Counted from the first letter of the stretch, positions 28,726-37,388 are shown. The stretch is DNA of 64,000 nucleotides from Aquitalea sp. LB_tupeE (GCF_013391415.1 NZ_JACAXB010000011.1:62001-126000); one strand, 5' to 3'. Notes: generated by a model not told the origin, from the sequence alone. Translations and numbers: made by a program.

Positions 28726-29997
28726 ATGCGTCGTCTGTTCATCCAGTTTTACCTGCTGCTGGTCACCTGCTTCATGGTGGCCGTGGTGATGGTTGGCGCG
28801 GTTTACAAACAGGCGGTTGACGATGTGGGCGAGCGCTATCTGTCGGACTTGCTGCGCACCACCCTGTCGCTGATCGAAGCCGACTTGCACGGTGTGCCGG
28901 AAGACCGCTGGACCGAAACCCTGCAAAGCTCCAACCATGACTTCACCTTCAAGGTGACGGTGGAAAAGCAGAGTAACTATCTGCTGGATGAAGAATCGGA
29001 AGAAGCCCTCAACAATGGCGAAATCGTCATGCTGGAGGACAAATACCTGTTCTTGCAGAAGATAGAAGACAGCAATTACTTGCTGGTAGCCGGCCCCTTG
29101 CGCTACCTGTTCTTCCTGCATCAGCTCAAATCGGTGGATTACGCCTTGCTGGCGCTGCTGGGCCTGTCACTGGCCATTCCGGTGTTTTTGTGGATGCAGC
29201 CACACTGGAAAGACTTGGTCACCCTGGAAAAAACGGCAGGCAAGCTGGCTGGCGGTGATTTTTCCGCCCGGGTGCATTTGCCCAGCCGCTCCGGGGTGCG
29301 CCAGGTCGCCGCAGCGTTCAACCATATGGCGGACAGTATTGCCGCCCTGCTGGCCAGCAAAAAGGCACTGACCAATGCGGTTGCCCATGAACTGCGTACG
29401 CCGCTGGCCCGTTTGCGCTACCGGCTGGCCCTGCTGGAAGGCGATGAGGACTCCCCCGCCAAGCAAGCCATCGAGAAAGACCTGTCCGCCATTGACTCGC
29501 TGGTGGAGGAACTGTTGTTTCATGCAAAGCTGGACCGGCCGGAAGCACCGTTGCAGCTGACCCAGTTTGATGCCGTCAGCTGGGCCCGCGAGCGCATTCA
29601 CGAACAAGCCACTCTGGCACCTGAGTTGAACTGGCTGGAACCGCCGACCGAAACACTCAGCTTTTTAGCTGACCAGTATCTGGTCACGCGCGCGCTGGAT
29701 AACTTTTTGTCCAATGCCCGCCGCTATGCCAACAGCACGATCCAGACCACCCTGCGCGTAGAAGACCGCAACTGCATCATCATGGTGGACGATGACGGCC
29801 CGGGCATTCCGGAAGAAGATCGGGACCGGGTGTTCGACCCATTCATCCGCCTGGATGAAAGCCGTGGCCGCAAGACCGGTGGGCACGGACTGGGACTGGC
29901 TATCGTTGCCGGTATCGCGCGCCTGCACCATGGCGAGGTGAAGGTGGAAACCTCACCCTTGGGTGGTGCGCGCTTCATTATTCGTTGGCCAACATGA
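28726..29997 (+). CDS. rstB: RstB-like sensor histidine kinase
   Basis: 423 aa, three bases after rstA. TM1 (about residues 6-28), periplasmic domain (29-135), TM2 (136-156), HAMP, then HisKA with the phospho-acceptor His in AVAHELRTPLARLRYRL and the ATPase boxes DNFLSNARRYA (N), VDDDGPGIPEEDRDRVFDPF (G1/F) and GGHGLGLAIV (G2). The periplasmic part is small, as in RstB, and carries several acidic residues that could respond to pH or cations. Signal inferred from target gene only. Confidence 0.82.
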   Translation: MRRLFIQFYLLLVTCFMVAVVMVGAVYKQAVDDVGERYLSDLLRTTLSLIEADLHGVPEDRWTETLQSSNHDFTFKVTVEKQSNYLLDEESEEALNNGEIVMLEDKYLFLQKIEDSNYLLVAGPLRYLFFLHQLKSVDYALLALLGLSLAIPVFLWMQPHWKDLVTLEKTAGKLAGGDFSARVHLPSRSGVRQVAAAFNHMADSIAALLASKKALTNAVAHELRTPLARLRYRLALLEGDEDSPAKQAIEKDLSAIDSLVEELLFHAKLDRPEAPLQLTQFDAVSWARERIHEQATLAPELNWLEPPTETLSFLADQYLVTRALDNFLSNARRYANSTIQTTLRVEDRNCIIMVDDDGPGIPEEDRDRVFDPFIRLDESRGRKTGGHGLGLAIVAGIARLHHGEVKVETSPLGGARFIIRWPT

Positions 29998-30002
29998 GAA
30001 TG

Positions 30003-30016
30003 TACATTTGGTTACA
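30003..30016 (+). promoter_or_regulatory. RstA box upstream of the asr-like gene
   Basis: TACATTTGGTTACA is an exact match to the E. coli RstA box TACATNTNGTTACA. It lies six bases after the rstB stop and 120 bases before the asr-like start codon. In E. coli RstA binds such a box in the asr promoter during acid shock. Confidence 0.75.
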
Positions 30017-30135
30017 TTGAGAAACATGGCGTGGGTAGACGTTGCCGTGCAGCACCGTTAGGATGCCCCCCTGAATAGGACTATCCGTCCGCCTTCAAAC
30101 TTGATTTTCAAGATGAACTTAGGAGTTTTACAAAA

Positions 30136-31284
30136 ATGAAAAAGCTGGCTCTGCTCGCTCTGACCGCCGCCTTTGGCCTGACCTCCACTGCTTCCTTCGC
30201 TGCTGATACCTCCGCTCCGGTAGCTATCCACAAGGCCAAGAAGGCTGAGAAGAAAGTTAAGAAAGACGCTTCCGCTCAGAAAGCTCAAGCCGCTGAAGCT
30301 TCCGCTCCGGCCAAGAAAGCCAAAAAAGTAGCCAAGAAAGACGCTTCCGCTCAGAAAGCTCAAGCCGCTGAAGCTTCCGCTCCGGCCAAGAAAGCCAAAA
30401 AAGTAGCCAAGAAAGACGCTTCTGCTCAGAAAGCTCAAGCTGCTGAAGCTTCCGCTCCGGCCAAGAAAGCCAAAAAAGTAGCCAAGAAAGATGCTTCCGC
30501 TCAGAAAGCTCAGGCTGCTGAAGCTTCCGCTCCGGCCAAGAAAGCCAAAAAAGTAGCCAAGAAAGATGCTTCCGCTCAGAAAGCTCAGGCTGCTGAAGCT
30601 TCCGCTCCGGCCAAGAAAGCCAAGAAAGTAGCCAAGAAAGACGCTTCCGCTCAGAAAGCTCAAGCTGCTGACGCTTCCGCTCCGGCCAAGAAAGCCAAGA
30701 AAGTAGCCAAGAAAGACGCTTCCGCTCAGAAAGCTCAAGCTGCTGACGCTTCCGCTCCGGCCAAGAAAGCCCACAAAAAGCACGCTAAAAAGCACGCTGC
30801 CAAGAAAGTAGACGCTTCCGCTCAAAAAGCCCAAGCTGCTGACGCTTCCGCTCCGGCCAAGAAAGCTCACAAAAAGCACGCTAAAAAGCACGCTGCCAAG
30901 AAAGTAGACGCTTCCGCTCAAAAAGCCCAAGCTGCTGACGCTTCCGCTCCGGCCAAAAAAGCTCACAAAAAGCACGCTAAAAAGCACGCTGCCAAGAAAG
31001 TAGACGCTTCTGCTCAAAAAGCCCAAGCTGCTGACGCTTCCGCTCCGGCCAAAAAAGCTCACAAAAAGCACGCTAAAAAGCACGCTGCCAAAAAAGTAGA
31101 CGCTTCCGCTCAAAAAGCCCAAGCTGCTGACGCTTCCGCTCCGGCCAAAAAGCACGCTGCCAAAAAGCACCACGCTAAAAAGCACGCCGCTAAAAAAGCT
31201 GACGCTTCCGCTCAGAAAGCCCAAGCTGCTGAAGCCTCCGCTCCGGCAAAAAAGGCTAAAAAAGCCGCTTCCGCTGCCAAGTAA
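30136..31284 (+). CDS. asr: Asr-like acid shock protein, greatly expanded by internal repeats
   Basis: 382 aa. A signal peptide (cleavage after SFA, about residue 22) is followed by an almost purely Ala/Lys/Ser/Gln/Asp/His/Pro sequence. From residue 44 it consists of twelve units beginning DASAQKAQAA(E/D)ASAPAKK: six of 25 aa ending AKKVAKK, four of 32 aa with HKKHAKKHAAKK, then variants of 34 and 27 aa. E. coli Asr is about 100 aa with the same QKAQAAKKHHKK style of sequence, so this is a several-fold longer relative. It should be a highly basic periplasmic protein, probably proton-buffering or chaperone-like. AGGAG precedes the ATG. Confidence 0.78.
   Translation: MKKLALLALTAAFGLTSTASFAADTSAPVAIHKAKKAEKKVKKDASAQKAQAAEASAPAKKAKKVAKKDASAQKAQAAEASAPAKKAKKVAKKDASAQKAQAAEASAPAKKAKKVAKKDASAQKAQAAEASAPAKKAKKVAKKDASAQKAQAAEASAPAKKAKKVAKKDASAQKAQAADASAPAKKAKKVAKKDASAQKAQAADASAPAKKAHKKHAKKHAAKKVDASAQKAQAADASAPAKKAHKKHAKKHAAKKVDASAQKAQAADASAPAKKAHKKHAKKHAAKKVDASAQKAQAADASAPAKKAHKKHAKKHAAKKVDASAQKAQAADASAPAKKHAAKKHHAKKHAAKKADASAQKAQAAEASAPAKKAKKAASAAK
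30265..31281 (+). repeat. in-frame tandem repeats within the asr-like gene
   Basis: Six 75-bp units (30265-30714) are followed by four 96-bp units (30715-31098), one 102-bp unit and a final 81-bp partial unit. Neighbouring units differ at only a few, mostly synonymous, bases, which points to recent expansion by recombination or slippage. Every unit length is a multiple of three, so changes in copy number keep the frame. Confidence 0.95.
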
Positions 31285-31333
31285 TTCGCACGGATACGAC
31301 AGCTGACCCCGGTTTGCTGTCAGTCTTACCTTC

Positions 31334-31351
31334 GGGGCGCTTCGGCGCCCC
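31334..31351 (+). terminator. UUCG hairpin between asr-like and protease genes
   Basis: GGGGCGC-TTCG-GCGCCCC forms a very stable tetraloop hairpin. There is no T-run after it, so it may stabilise the asr-like mRNA or weaken read-through into the protease gene rather than act as a full terminator. Confidence 0.5.
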
Positions 31352-31373
31352 GATTGCATTGGAGCCCCACCCC

Positions 31374-32183
31374 ATGTTGCGCACTACCCTGCTTGCCCTG
31401 AGTCTGTGTCTGCTGCCCCTGGCGGCCCAGGCCAAACCCACCGCCGAACAACTGGTGTTGTTTTTCGGCAAGGATGATCGCGTCAAGACCGATCCGGACA
31501 GCGGCTTGTGGCAGGCTGTCGGACAGCTGGAAACCAAAAGCCATCTGGTATGCACCGCCACGCTGGTGGCAGAGGATGTGGTGGTGACCGCCGGTCATTG
31601 CTTCATCAACAAGCATGGGCGCTTCGATCCGGCCATCAGTTTTACGGTTGGCCTGTCCGGTAATGAATTCAGCGAACAAAGTGCCATCCGCGAAGTGCAG
31701 GTGGACAAGGCCTTTCTGGCAGGCCTGGAGCATCGTCCGGACGGGACGTATATTCCCAAGAAAATCGCCGGGCGCGATTTTGCCTTTGTACGCTTAAGCC
31801 AGCCTTTAGGCCGCAGCCGTGGGGTGATTCCGGTCTTTGCCGGCGATAGCCAGGCGTTGAAACAGCAGTTGCAAGGTATCCACAATACGGTCACCAATGG
31901 GGGGTATCCACTGGATGACCTCACCCACCTGCTGGTCCACAATAATTGCCAGGCAACCGGTCTGCTGGCCGATGGCCGCCTGACTCACCGCTGCGACACG
32001 CTGGAAGGCAATAGCGGCTCTCCCATTCTGGCGCGCATCAATGGCCGCATGACGCTGATCGGCATCCAGAGCTCGGCCCCGGTGGCAGCACGCCGCCGCA
32101 AGGAAGACAATATGGCGCTATCCAGCCCGGTGTTCTACCAGCAGCTGCAGCAGTTCATCCAGCAAGGCCGTCCCCAGAAATGA
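31374..32183 (+). CDS. secreted trypsin-like serine protease (YdgD-like)
   Basis: 269 aa with a signal peptide (MLRTTLLALSLCLLPLAAQA). The S1 catalytic triad is visible: His in VVTAGHC, Asp in GRDFAFVRL, Ser in EGNSGSPI. Cysteines in CTATL/TAGHC and NNC/RCDT suggest two disulfides. Start chosen at the Met before the signal sequence. In E. coli the predicted protease ydgD lies just downstream of asr, so this neighbourhood is conserved. It may process the repeat protein, since E. coli Asr is proteolytically processed in the periplasm. Confidence 0.85.
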   Translation: MLRTTLLALSLCLLPLAAQAKPTAEQLVLFFGKDDRVKTDPDSGLWQAVGQLETKSHLVCTATLVAEDVVVTAGHCFINKHGRFDPAISFTVGLSGNEFSEQSAIREVQVDKAFLAGLEHRPDGTYIPKKIAGRDFAFVRLSQPLGRSRGVIPVFAGDSQALKQQLQGIHNTVTNGGYPLDDLTHLLVHNNCQATGLLADGRLTHRCDTLEGNSGSPILARINGRMTLIGIQSSAPVAARRRKEDNMALSSPVFYQQLQQFIQQGRPQK

Positions 32184-32185
32184 CA

Positions 32186-32205
32186 ACAGGGGCAAAAGCC
32201 CCTGT
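32186..32205. terminator. hairpin between the protease gene and rph
   Basis: ACAGGGGC-AAAA-GCCCCTGT is a perfect 8-bp hairpin between convergent genes but lacks a clear T-run on either strand; a weak or factor-assisted terminator. Confidence 0.45.
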
Positions 32206-32234
32206 CGAACATGGCTTCAGCGCCTGTTATTGGC

Positions 32235-32951
32235 TTAAAGGTCGAGAGCCTGACGTTGCAGGGCAATCAGTTCGCTAATGCCCTTTTTGGCCAGACGCAT
32301 CATGGCAGCCATTTCTTCTTCGCTGAACGGCTCACCTTCTGCCGTGCCTTGCACTTCGACAAAGCGGCCATTACCGGTCATCACCACATTCATGTCGGTT
32401 TCACAGTCCGAATCTTCCAGGTAATCCAGATCCAGCACCGCTTCACCCTGGTGAATACCCACGGAAATGGCTGCCACGAAATCGCGCAGCGGGCTTTGCG
32501 CGAGCTTGCCCTGGGCAATCAGGCCGCTGATGGCATCATGCAGCGCGACAAATGCGCCGGTGATACTGGCGGTACGGGTGCCACCATCCGCCTGGATCAC
32601 GTCACAGTCGATCTGGATCTGCCGTTCACCCAGCTTTTCCATATCCACCACCGCACGCAGCGAACGGCCGATCAGGCGCTGGATTTCCTGCGTACGGCCA
32701 CTTTGCTTGCCGGCCGCCGATTCACGCCGCATGCGGCTGCCGGTGGAACGCGGCAGCATGCCGTATTCCGCCGTCACCCAACCCTTGCCCTTGCCTTTCA
32801 GAAAACCGGGTACAGACTCCTCCACACTGGCAGTGCAAATGACTTTGGTGTCGCCAAATTCAACCAGCACCGAGCCCTCGGCATGCTTGGTGTAATGACG
32901 GGTAAGACGGATAGAACGCAAGGCGTCGTTATTTCGTTGGGAAGGTCGCAT
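32235..32951 (-). CDS. rph: ribonuclease PH
   Basis: 238 aa phosphorolytic 3'-5' exoribonuclease that trims tRNA 3' ends. Signatures: N-terminal [44 protein letters not shown] split across the RNA-binding loop, [25 protein letters not shown] and [19 protein letters not shown]. Full length and intact, unlike the frameshifted allele of E. coli K-12. Confidence 0.97.
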   Translation of the reverse strand: MRPSQRNNDALRSIRLTRHYTKHAEGSVLVEFGDTKVICTASVEESVPGFLKGKGKGWVTAEYGMLPRSTGSRMRRESAAGKQSGRTQEIQRLIGRSLRAVVDMEKLGERQIQIDCDVIQADGGTRTASITGAFVALHDAISGLIAQGKLAQSPLRDFVAAISVGIHQGEAVLDLDYLEDSDCETDMNVVMTGNGRFVEVQGTAEGEPFSEEEMAAMMRLAKKGISELIALQRQALDL

Positions 32952-32970
32952 CGTCGATGTCCTGTATGAA

Positions 32971-33004
32971 ACAAAAACAGGTGATCTCCTGCGACATCAC
33001 CTGT
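32971..33004 (-). terminator. terminator of the kinase-phosphatase pair
   Basis: CAGGTGAT pairs with ATCACCTG; on the minus strand TTTTTG follows. It lies between the PP2C gene and rph. Confidence 0.8.
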
Positions 33005-33029
33005 CTGATGAAAATTCGGGGTGGCCGCT

Positions 33030-33902
33030 TCAGCCTGGTTTGCTACCCAGGATTTCCTGATGCATCAGCTCCAGATTGGGGTCGAGAATCTGGCGGCCGG
33101 CATAACGCGGCGGTGTGACCAGCGTATCCAGTGTATCGGGCTTGCCTGCCAGTTCGGCGGCATCATCCAGCAAGGTCACTGCAACGGCGGACAGATTGTC
33201 GCCATTGCTACCGGCACGCCGTTCGGCCACGTTCATCAGGGCTGGCATTACCTGGCCCACCGCCCGGCCGATGAACACCTTCTCCATCTCGGTATCGCTG
33301 ATTTGCGACCACAAGCCATCGGTACACAGCAGCACCGAGCAACCGGGCTGCAGCAACTGTTTTTCGCCTATGTCGATATCCGGGTCGGTGGTAGCCCCCA
33401 GGCAGTTGTAGATCTTGTTGCGTTCCGGATGGGTGCGCGCGCCTTCTTCGGTCAGCTTGCCCTGGTCGATCAGGCGCTGGACCTGGGAGTGGTCGCGCGA
33501 GCGCAAGCGCATGCCCTGCTTGCCATCAAGCAGATAGAGCCGCGAGTCACCCACATGGCACCAGTGCAATACACCTTGCTGAATGATGGCCGCCACCACC
33601 GTGGTACTGGGTATCTCCGGCAGGCGATGGTCTGCCGCATAGTCCAGAATGGCCTGATGCGTGGAACTGATTGCATTCACCAGAAAACGGTTGGGATGGG
33701 ACAAACTGGGCGTAGCCTGCTGGTAAAACAGCTCGCTCATCAGATCGATGGTGATTTGTGCGGCCACCTCGCCTTGCAAGTGCCCGCCCATGCCATCGGC
33801 GACCACCAGCATGACCGCCTCACGTGAATGGGCAATGACCTGGCGGTCCTGATTGTAGGAGCGGCCTCCGATGCGGCTTTCCTGATACAGGGATAATTTC
33901 AT
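33030..33902 (-). CDS. PP2C-family protein phosphatase
   Basis: 290 aa soluble metal-dependent Ser/Thr phosphatase. Metal-binding motifs are intact: SYNQDRQ, VVADGMGGHLQGE, CHVGDSRLYLL, LLCTDGLWSQI, and NGDNLSAVAV. Start MKLSLYQESRIGG is chosen; a longer frame reads through the kinase 3' end. Lies ten bases downstream of a Ser/Thr kinase on the same strand, so the two probably act on the same substrates. No type VI secretion or FHA partner is visible here. Confidence 0.9.
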   Translation of the reverse strand: MKLSLYQESRIGGRSYNQDRQVIAHSREAVMLVVADGMGGHLQGEVAAQITIDLMSELFYQQATPSLSHPNRFLVNAISSTHQAILDYAADHRLPEIPSTTVVAAIIQQGVLHWCHVGDSRLYLLDGKQGMRLRSRDHSQVQRLIDQGKLTEEGARTHPERNKIYNCLGATTDPDIDIGEKQLLQPGCSVLLCTDGLWSQISDTEMEKVFIGRAVGQVMPALMNVAERRAGSNGDNLSAVAVTLLDDAAELAGKPDTLDTLVTPPRYAGRQILDPNLELMHQEILGSKPG

Positions 33903-33912
33903 CGCATGCTCC

Positions 33913-34881
33913 TCAGGAAGAACGGCCGCCAGCCAGGCCCTTGATCCAGCCGACCAGCCGCTTGGCCGCCACGGCAGGCTCCGGCAGCGGTTCGGGTTGG
34001 CTGTAACTGGAATCCAGCAAACGCTTTTGAATGGCCAATACGGTGGAAGGACGGGCATCCGGTGCCAGATTGAGGCATTGGTCGGTCAATTCGAGCAACT
34101 CTTTGGAATAATAGTGGCGAAACAGCTTGCTGGCCGGTACCAGTTTGTCCGCTTGCAGGCGCTGCTGGGCGATTTGCGGCGTGCGGCCACCCATACAGAC
34201 GTACAGGCAGGCACCGACGGCGTAGATATCGGTCCACGGGCCAAGCGGCTGGTCTTTTTCATATTGCTCCGGCGCAGCAAAGCCGGGGGTGTACATGGAG
34301 GCGAAATGCTTGTCGCGTCGTGACAGGGTTTGCCTGGCCGCGCCAAAATCCAGCAACAGCGGATAACCGCTACGGCGCAGGTAGATATTTGCCGGTTTGA
34401 TGTCCAGATGCAGCAGGCGGTGCAAATGCACTTCGCGCAAGCCGGACAGCAAGGCGGCAAACCATTTGCGTATCCGGCGTTCTTCGAGACGACCTCCGGC
34501 CAGCTCCAGCTCGCGACCAAGCGAGCGGCCATCGGCATATTCCATCACCATGTAAACCGTTTGGTTGGCACGGAAAAAATTGCTGACGTGTACCACGCTC
34601 TTGTGGCTGATTTCCGCCAGGATGCGGCCTTCTTCAAAAAAGCATTTCAGGCCCAGATTGAAGGCGTCGCGGTCCAGTTCGTGCGGAACCGTCACCATGC
34701 CCTCTTCATCACGCTGGGCCAGGTTACGCGGCAGGTATTCCTTGATGGCATATTTGCGGTCGGCATCGTCCAAGGCCAGGTAGACAACGCTGAAACCACC
34801 GACAGAGAGCTGGCGGACAATGGTGTACTCGGCCAGGCGATAACCTACCGGCAAGGCAGTCAGTTGGCTGGATTGAGTCAT
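33913..34881 (-). CDS. eukaryotic-like serine/threonine protein kinase
   Basis: 322 aa. Glycine loop LSVGGFSVVYLA, ATP-binding Lys in KYAIKEYLP, catalytic loop HLDIKPANIYL (HLD instead of HRD), DFG in LLLDFGAARQT, and FAAPEQYEK in place of APE. No transmembrane segment is obvious, and the C-terminus is a short Pro/Ala/Lys tail. Start MTQSSQLTALPVGYRL chosen. Divergent from yicC. Substrate unknown. Confidence 0.9.
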   Translation of the reverse strand: MTQSSQLTALPVGYRLAEYTIVRQLSVGGFSVVYLALDDADRKYAIKEYLPRNLAQRDEEGMVTVPHELDRDAFNLGLKCFFEEGRILAEISHKSVVHVSNFFRANQTVYMVMEYADGRSLGRELELAGGRLEERRIRKWFAALLSGLREVHLHRLLHLDIKPANIYLRRSGYPLLLDFGAARQTLSRRDKHFASMYTPGFAAPEQYEKDQPLGPWTDIYAVGACLYVCMGGRTPQIAQQRLQADKLVPASKLFRHYYSKELLELTDQCLNLAPDARPSTVLAIQKRLLDSSYSQPEPLPEPAVAAKRLVGWIKGLAGGRSS

Positions 34882-34982
34882 GACATGGCAGTTGCTATAG
34901 TGTTCGTTGGCCCGGAATTGAGCATGCACAGCAATTCGGGCCCTGTTCTGAATTTTAATGACACCACAAGCGGGGGCCCACA

Positions 34983-35849
34983 ATGATCCTAAGTATGACA
35001 GGCTTTGCATCCATCAGCAGAGACTTTCCAGGCGGTTTGCTCAGTCTGGAAGTACGTGCAGTGAATCACCGTTATCTAGATGTACAGATGCGTCTGCCCG
35101 AAGAGCTGCGCATCATCGAGCCACAGCTGCGTGAGATGGTGGCATCTCGTGTCAGCCGTGGCAAGCTGGAATGTCGTGTCGGTCTCAATCAGCTTGAAGC
35201 CGACAATCCGACACTGGAACTGAACGCCGACTTCCTGGCCAGCCTGCTGCAAGTGGCCGCACAGGTTGAACAGCAAGCCCCTCAGGCCAAGGGCCTGTCG
35301 GTGGGCGAGCTGCTGCGCTGGCCCGGCATTCTCAAAACCAATACCCTGGCACCGGAAGTGCTGCAGCAGCTGTGCCTGCAAAGCCTGACCACCGCGCTGG
35401 AAGACTTCAACGCCTCACGCGCACGCGAAGGTGAAAAGCTCAAGCAGATCCTGCACGACCGCGTTACGGCCATGGAGGGCATCATTAGCACCATCAAGCC
35501 CAAGCTGCCCCTGATTCTGGATGCCTACATGAGCAAGCTGTCCAGCCGCTTGCAAGATGCGCTGGGTAATGTGGAGGACGACCGCATCAAGCAGGAATTT
35601 GCCCTGTTTGCCCAGAAGATTGATGTGGATGAAGAGTTGTCGCGCCTGACCACCCACCTGAGCGAAGTCAAGCGCATCCTCAAGGCTGGCGGCCAGACCG
35701 GCAAGCGGCTGGATTTCCTGATGCAGGAACTGAACCGCGAAGCCAACACGCTGGGCTCCAAGTCGGTCTCCACCGAAACCACCCAGGCATCTGTCGAGCT
35801 GAAAGTGCTGATCGAGCAGATGCGCGAGCAGATCCAGAATATCGAGTAA
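34983..35849 (+). CDS. yicC: YicC family endoribonuclease-like protein
   Basis: 288 aa. N-terminal MILSMTGFASISRDFPGG and internal EVRAVNHRYLDVQMRLPEELR are family signatures; the C-terminal DUF1732 region shows GKRLDFLMQELNREANTLGSKS. YicC proteins have been reported to act as endoribonucleases and to affect RNA turnover. gmk often follows yicC, but here an intrinsic terminator and then a mobile element follow. Confidence 0.95.
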   Translation: MILSMTGFASISRDFPGGLLSLEVRAVNHRYLDVQMRLPEELRIIEPQLREMVASRVSRGKLECRVGLNQLEADNPTLELNADFLASLLQVAAQVEQQAPQAKGLSVGELLRWPGILKTNTLAPEVLQQLCLQSLTTALEDFNASRAREGEKLKQILHDRVTAMEGIISTIKPKLPLILDAYMSKLSSRLQDALGNVEDDRIKQEFALFAQKIDVDEELSRLTTHLSEVKRILKAGGQTGKRLDFLMQELNREANTLGSKSVSTETTQASVELKVLIEQMREQIQNIE

Positions 35850-35851
35850 GC

Positions 35852-35930
35852 TTTCATATCGTGTCACACCGTGGCACCGAACCAACAGAAGCCCCGCCAG
35901 TCGGGGCTTTTTCATTTCAGGTCGTGTCAC
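35852..35930 (+). repeat. 16-bp direct repeats flanking the yicC terminator
   Basis: TTTCATATCGTGTCAC (35852-35867) and TTTCAGGTCGTGTCAC (35915-35930) match at 14 of 16 bases and bracket the terminator. A shorter copy (CGTGTCAC) occurs near the right end of the element at 45861. They may be remnants of earlier recombination or part of the integrase binding region. Confidence 0.55.
35889..35912 (+). terminator. yicC terminator, candidate left attachment core
   Basis: AAGCCCCG-CCAGT-CGGGGCTT followed by T. An almost identical hairpin, differing only in three loop bases, is at 46295-46319. The two mark the outer borders of the mobile segment. Confidence 0.65.
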
Positions 35931-35957
35931 TGCATCGCAACAAAGCGCATACTTGGC

Positions 35958-36009
35958 GTGTACCCAAGCGTGTACCCAATGCACTTTTCTGGCAATTGTT
36001 TGGGTACAC
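35958..36009 (+). repeat. GTGTACCCA repeats at the left end (probable integrase arm sites)
   Basis: Two direct copies of GTGTACCCA (35958 and 35970, 12 bases apart) and one inverted copy TGGGTACAC (36001-36009) lie between the yicC terminator and the integrase start. The same 12-base-spaced pair recurs at 46156-46176. Confidence 0.7.
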
Positions 36010-36089
36010 ACCCCTATTCGCTGTTCTGTTTTTTGCTGATCCAGCAGCGGCAAGGGCTTGGGGCTGATACTCACTATTCAGGACATGGC

Positions 36090-37388
36090 ATGGAAGATCA
36101 GGAAGATAAGAAAACTAAGGTAAAACTGACCGACCAAGGCATTAAAGCCTGGATTAAGGCTGGGGAGCACTTTGAGGGAAAGTCAGATGGTAATGGCTTG
36201 TGGCTGCGCTTCCGTCAATCAGACAAGATGCCTGTTTGGCGATTCCGCTACCGCTTTGAAGGCAAGCAGCGAATTGTGCAAATAGGTAGCTATGCCGAGT
36301 TTCCCATTGCCCAGGCCCGAAAAGCTGCCCGCGAACTGGCTGCACGTGTGGCGCTGGGCTATGACGTGGCCGGGGAGAAGCAAGAGCGCAAGGCCGCAGC
36401 CCTGGCCAAGATCGAGGAGGAGAAGAACGCCATTACCATGCTGGTGCTGGCCAATGAGTATTACGAACGGCAGATTCTAGGCCGCTGGAAGCACCCGGAT
36501 ATTGTCCGCCGCCGCATCGACAAGGACATAGGCCCAGCACTTGGCCACATGAAGGTGGAGGACATCAAGCCCCGCCACATTGATGACATGCTGCAAGCCA
36601 TCGTCAAACGGGGAGCGCCCAGCATTGCCAATGACACCTTGCGATGGGTGCGCCGCATGTTTGACTACGGTATCAAGCGCCACATTCTGGAAATCAACCC
36701 GGCAAGCGCCTTTGACCTGAACGATGCAGGCGGTAAAGAAGAAGCCCGCGACCGGGCCCTATCCCGCGACGAGATTGCCAAGCTGTTTGCAGCCATGAAG
36801 CTGGCCAGAGGTTTCAGCGTAGAAAATGACCTGTCCATCAGGCTGCTATTGCTACTGTGCGTCCGCAAGATGGAACTATGCGCAGCCCGCTGGGAGGAGT
36901 TTGATCTGGCCAATGCCGTGTGGCACCTACCCGGCGAACGCAGCAAGACCGGCAAGCCGATTGATATACCCCTGCCCGCCTTGGCCATCGAATGGCTGCA
37001 ACAGCTTCACACAATGGCTGCGCCCAGCAGCTGGGTATTACCTGCCCGCAAGATGCAGCACCGCATGGTTCCCCACATTCATGAAGGCACCATCGGCACA
37101 GCCCTGGGCAAGGTCAAACCGCACATGCCGGACGTGCCAGACTTCACCGTGCACGACCTGCGCCGCACTGCCCGCACCCAACTGGCCGAGCTGGGCATTG
37201 ATCCAGTCGTGGCCGAGCGCTGCCTGAATCACAAGATCAAGGGCGTGGAAGGGATTTACAACCGGCATGACTACTACAACGAGCGGCGCGACGCCCTGAA
37301 CAAGTGGGCTGGCCTGCTGGATGCCCTGGACAAGGGCGAAGCGTACAACGTGACACCAATCAGCAAGGGCAGAAAGAAAACGGCCTGA
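36090..37388 (+). CDS. int: P4-family tyrosine integrase
   Basis: 432 aa. N-terminal DUF4102-like arm-binding domain (VKLTDQGIKAW, DGNGLWLRFR, IGSYAEFPIAQARKAARE), a core-binding helical domain (about 120-215), and a catalytic domain with Arg in CVRKMELCAARW, the box HDLRRTARTQLAELG, and the nucleophile Tyr in GIYNRHDY. Start MEDQEDKKTKVKLT is chosen; the frame is open upstream through the repeat region but lacks family similarity there. It should catalyse insertion and excision of the element. Confidence 0.93.
   Translation: MEDQEDKKTKVKLTDQGIKAWIKAGEHFEGKSDGNGLWLRFRQSDKMPVWRFRYRFEGKQRIVQIGSYAEFPIAQARKAARELAARVALGYDVAGEKQERKAAALAKIEEEKNAITMLVLANEYYERQILGRWKHPDIVRRRIDKDIGPALGHMKVEDIKPRHIDDMLQAIVKRGAPSIANDTLRWVRRMFDYGIKRHILEINPASAFDLNDAGGKEEARDRALSRDEIAKLFAAMKLARGFSVENDLSIRLLLLLCVRKMELCAARWEEFDLANAVWHLPGERSKTGKPIDIPLPALAIEWLQQLHTMAAPSSWVLPARKMQHRMVPHIHEGTIGTALGKVKPHMPDVPDFTVHDLRRTARTQLAELGIDPVVAERCLNHKIKGVEGIYNRHDYYNERRDALNKWAGLLDALDKGEAYNVTPISKGRKKTA

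Noticed and set aside
30058-31359. A 433-codon open frame antisense to the Asr-like gene, rich in Ser/Gly/Phe
   Set aside because: It is the complement of the tandem repeats, which keep all frames open; it has no ribosome site and no family similarity. The plus-strand frame has a signal peptide and upstream promoter elements.
35850-35960. tRNA or tmRNA target for the integrase
   Set aside because: No tRNA-like fold or CCA end is found at either border; the only tRNA in the window is tRNA-Leu at 5531-5616.
35871-36089. Longer integrase start upstream of 36090
   Set aside because: The extra 73 codons read through the GTGTACCCA repeats and terminator and show no integrase similarity.
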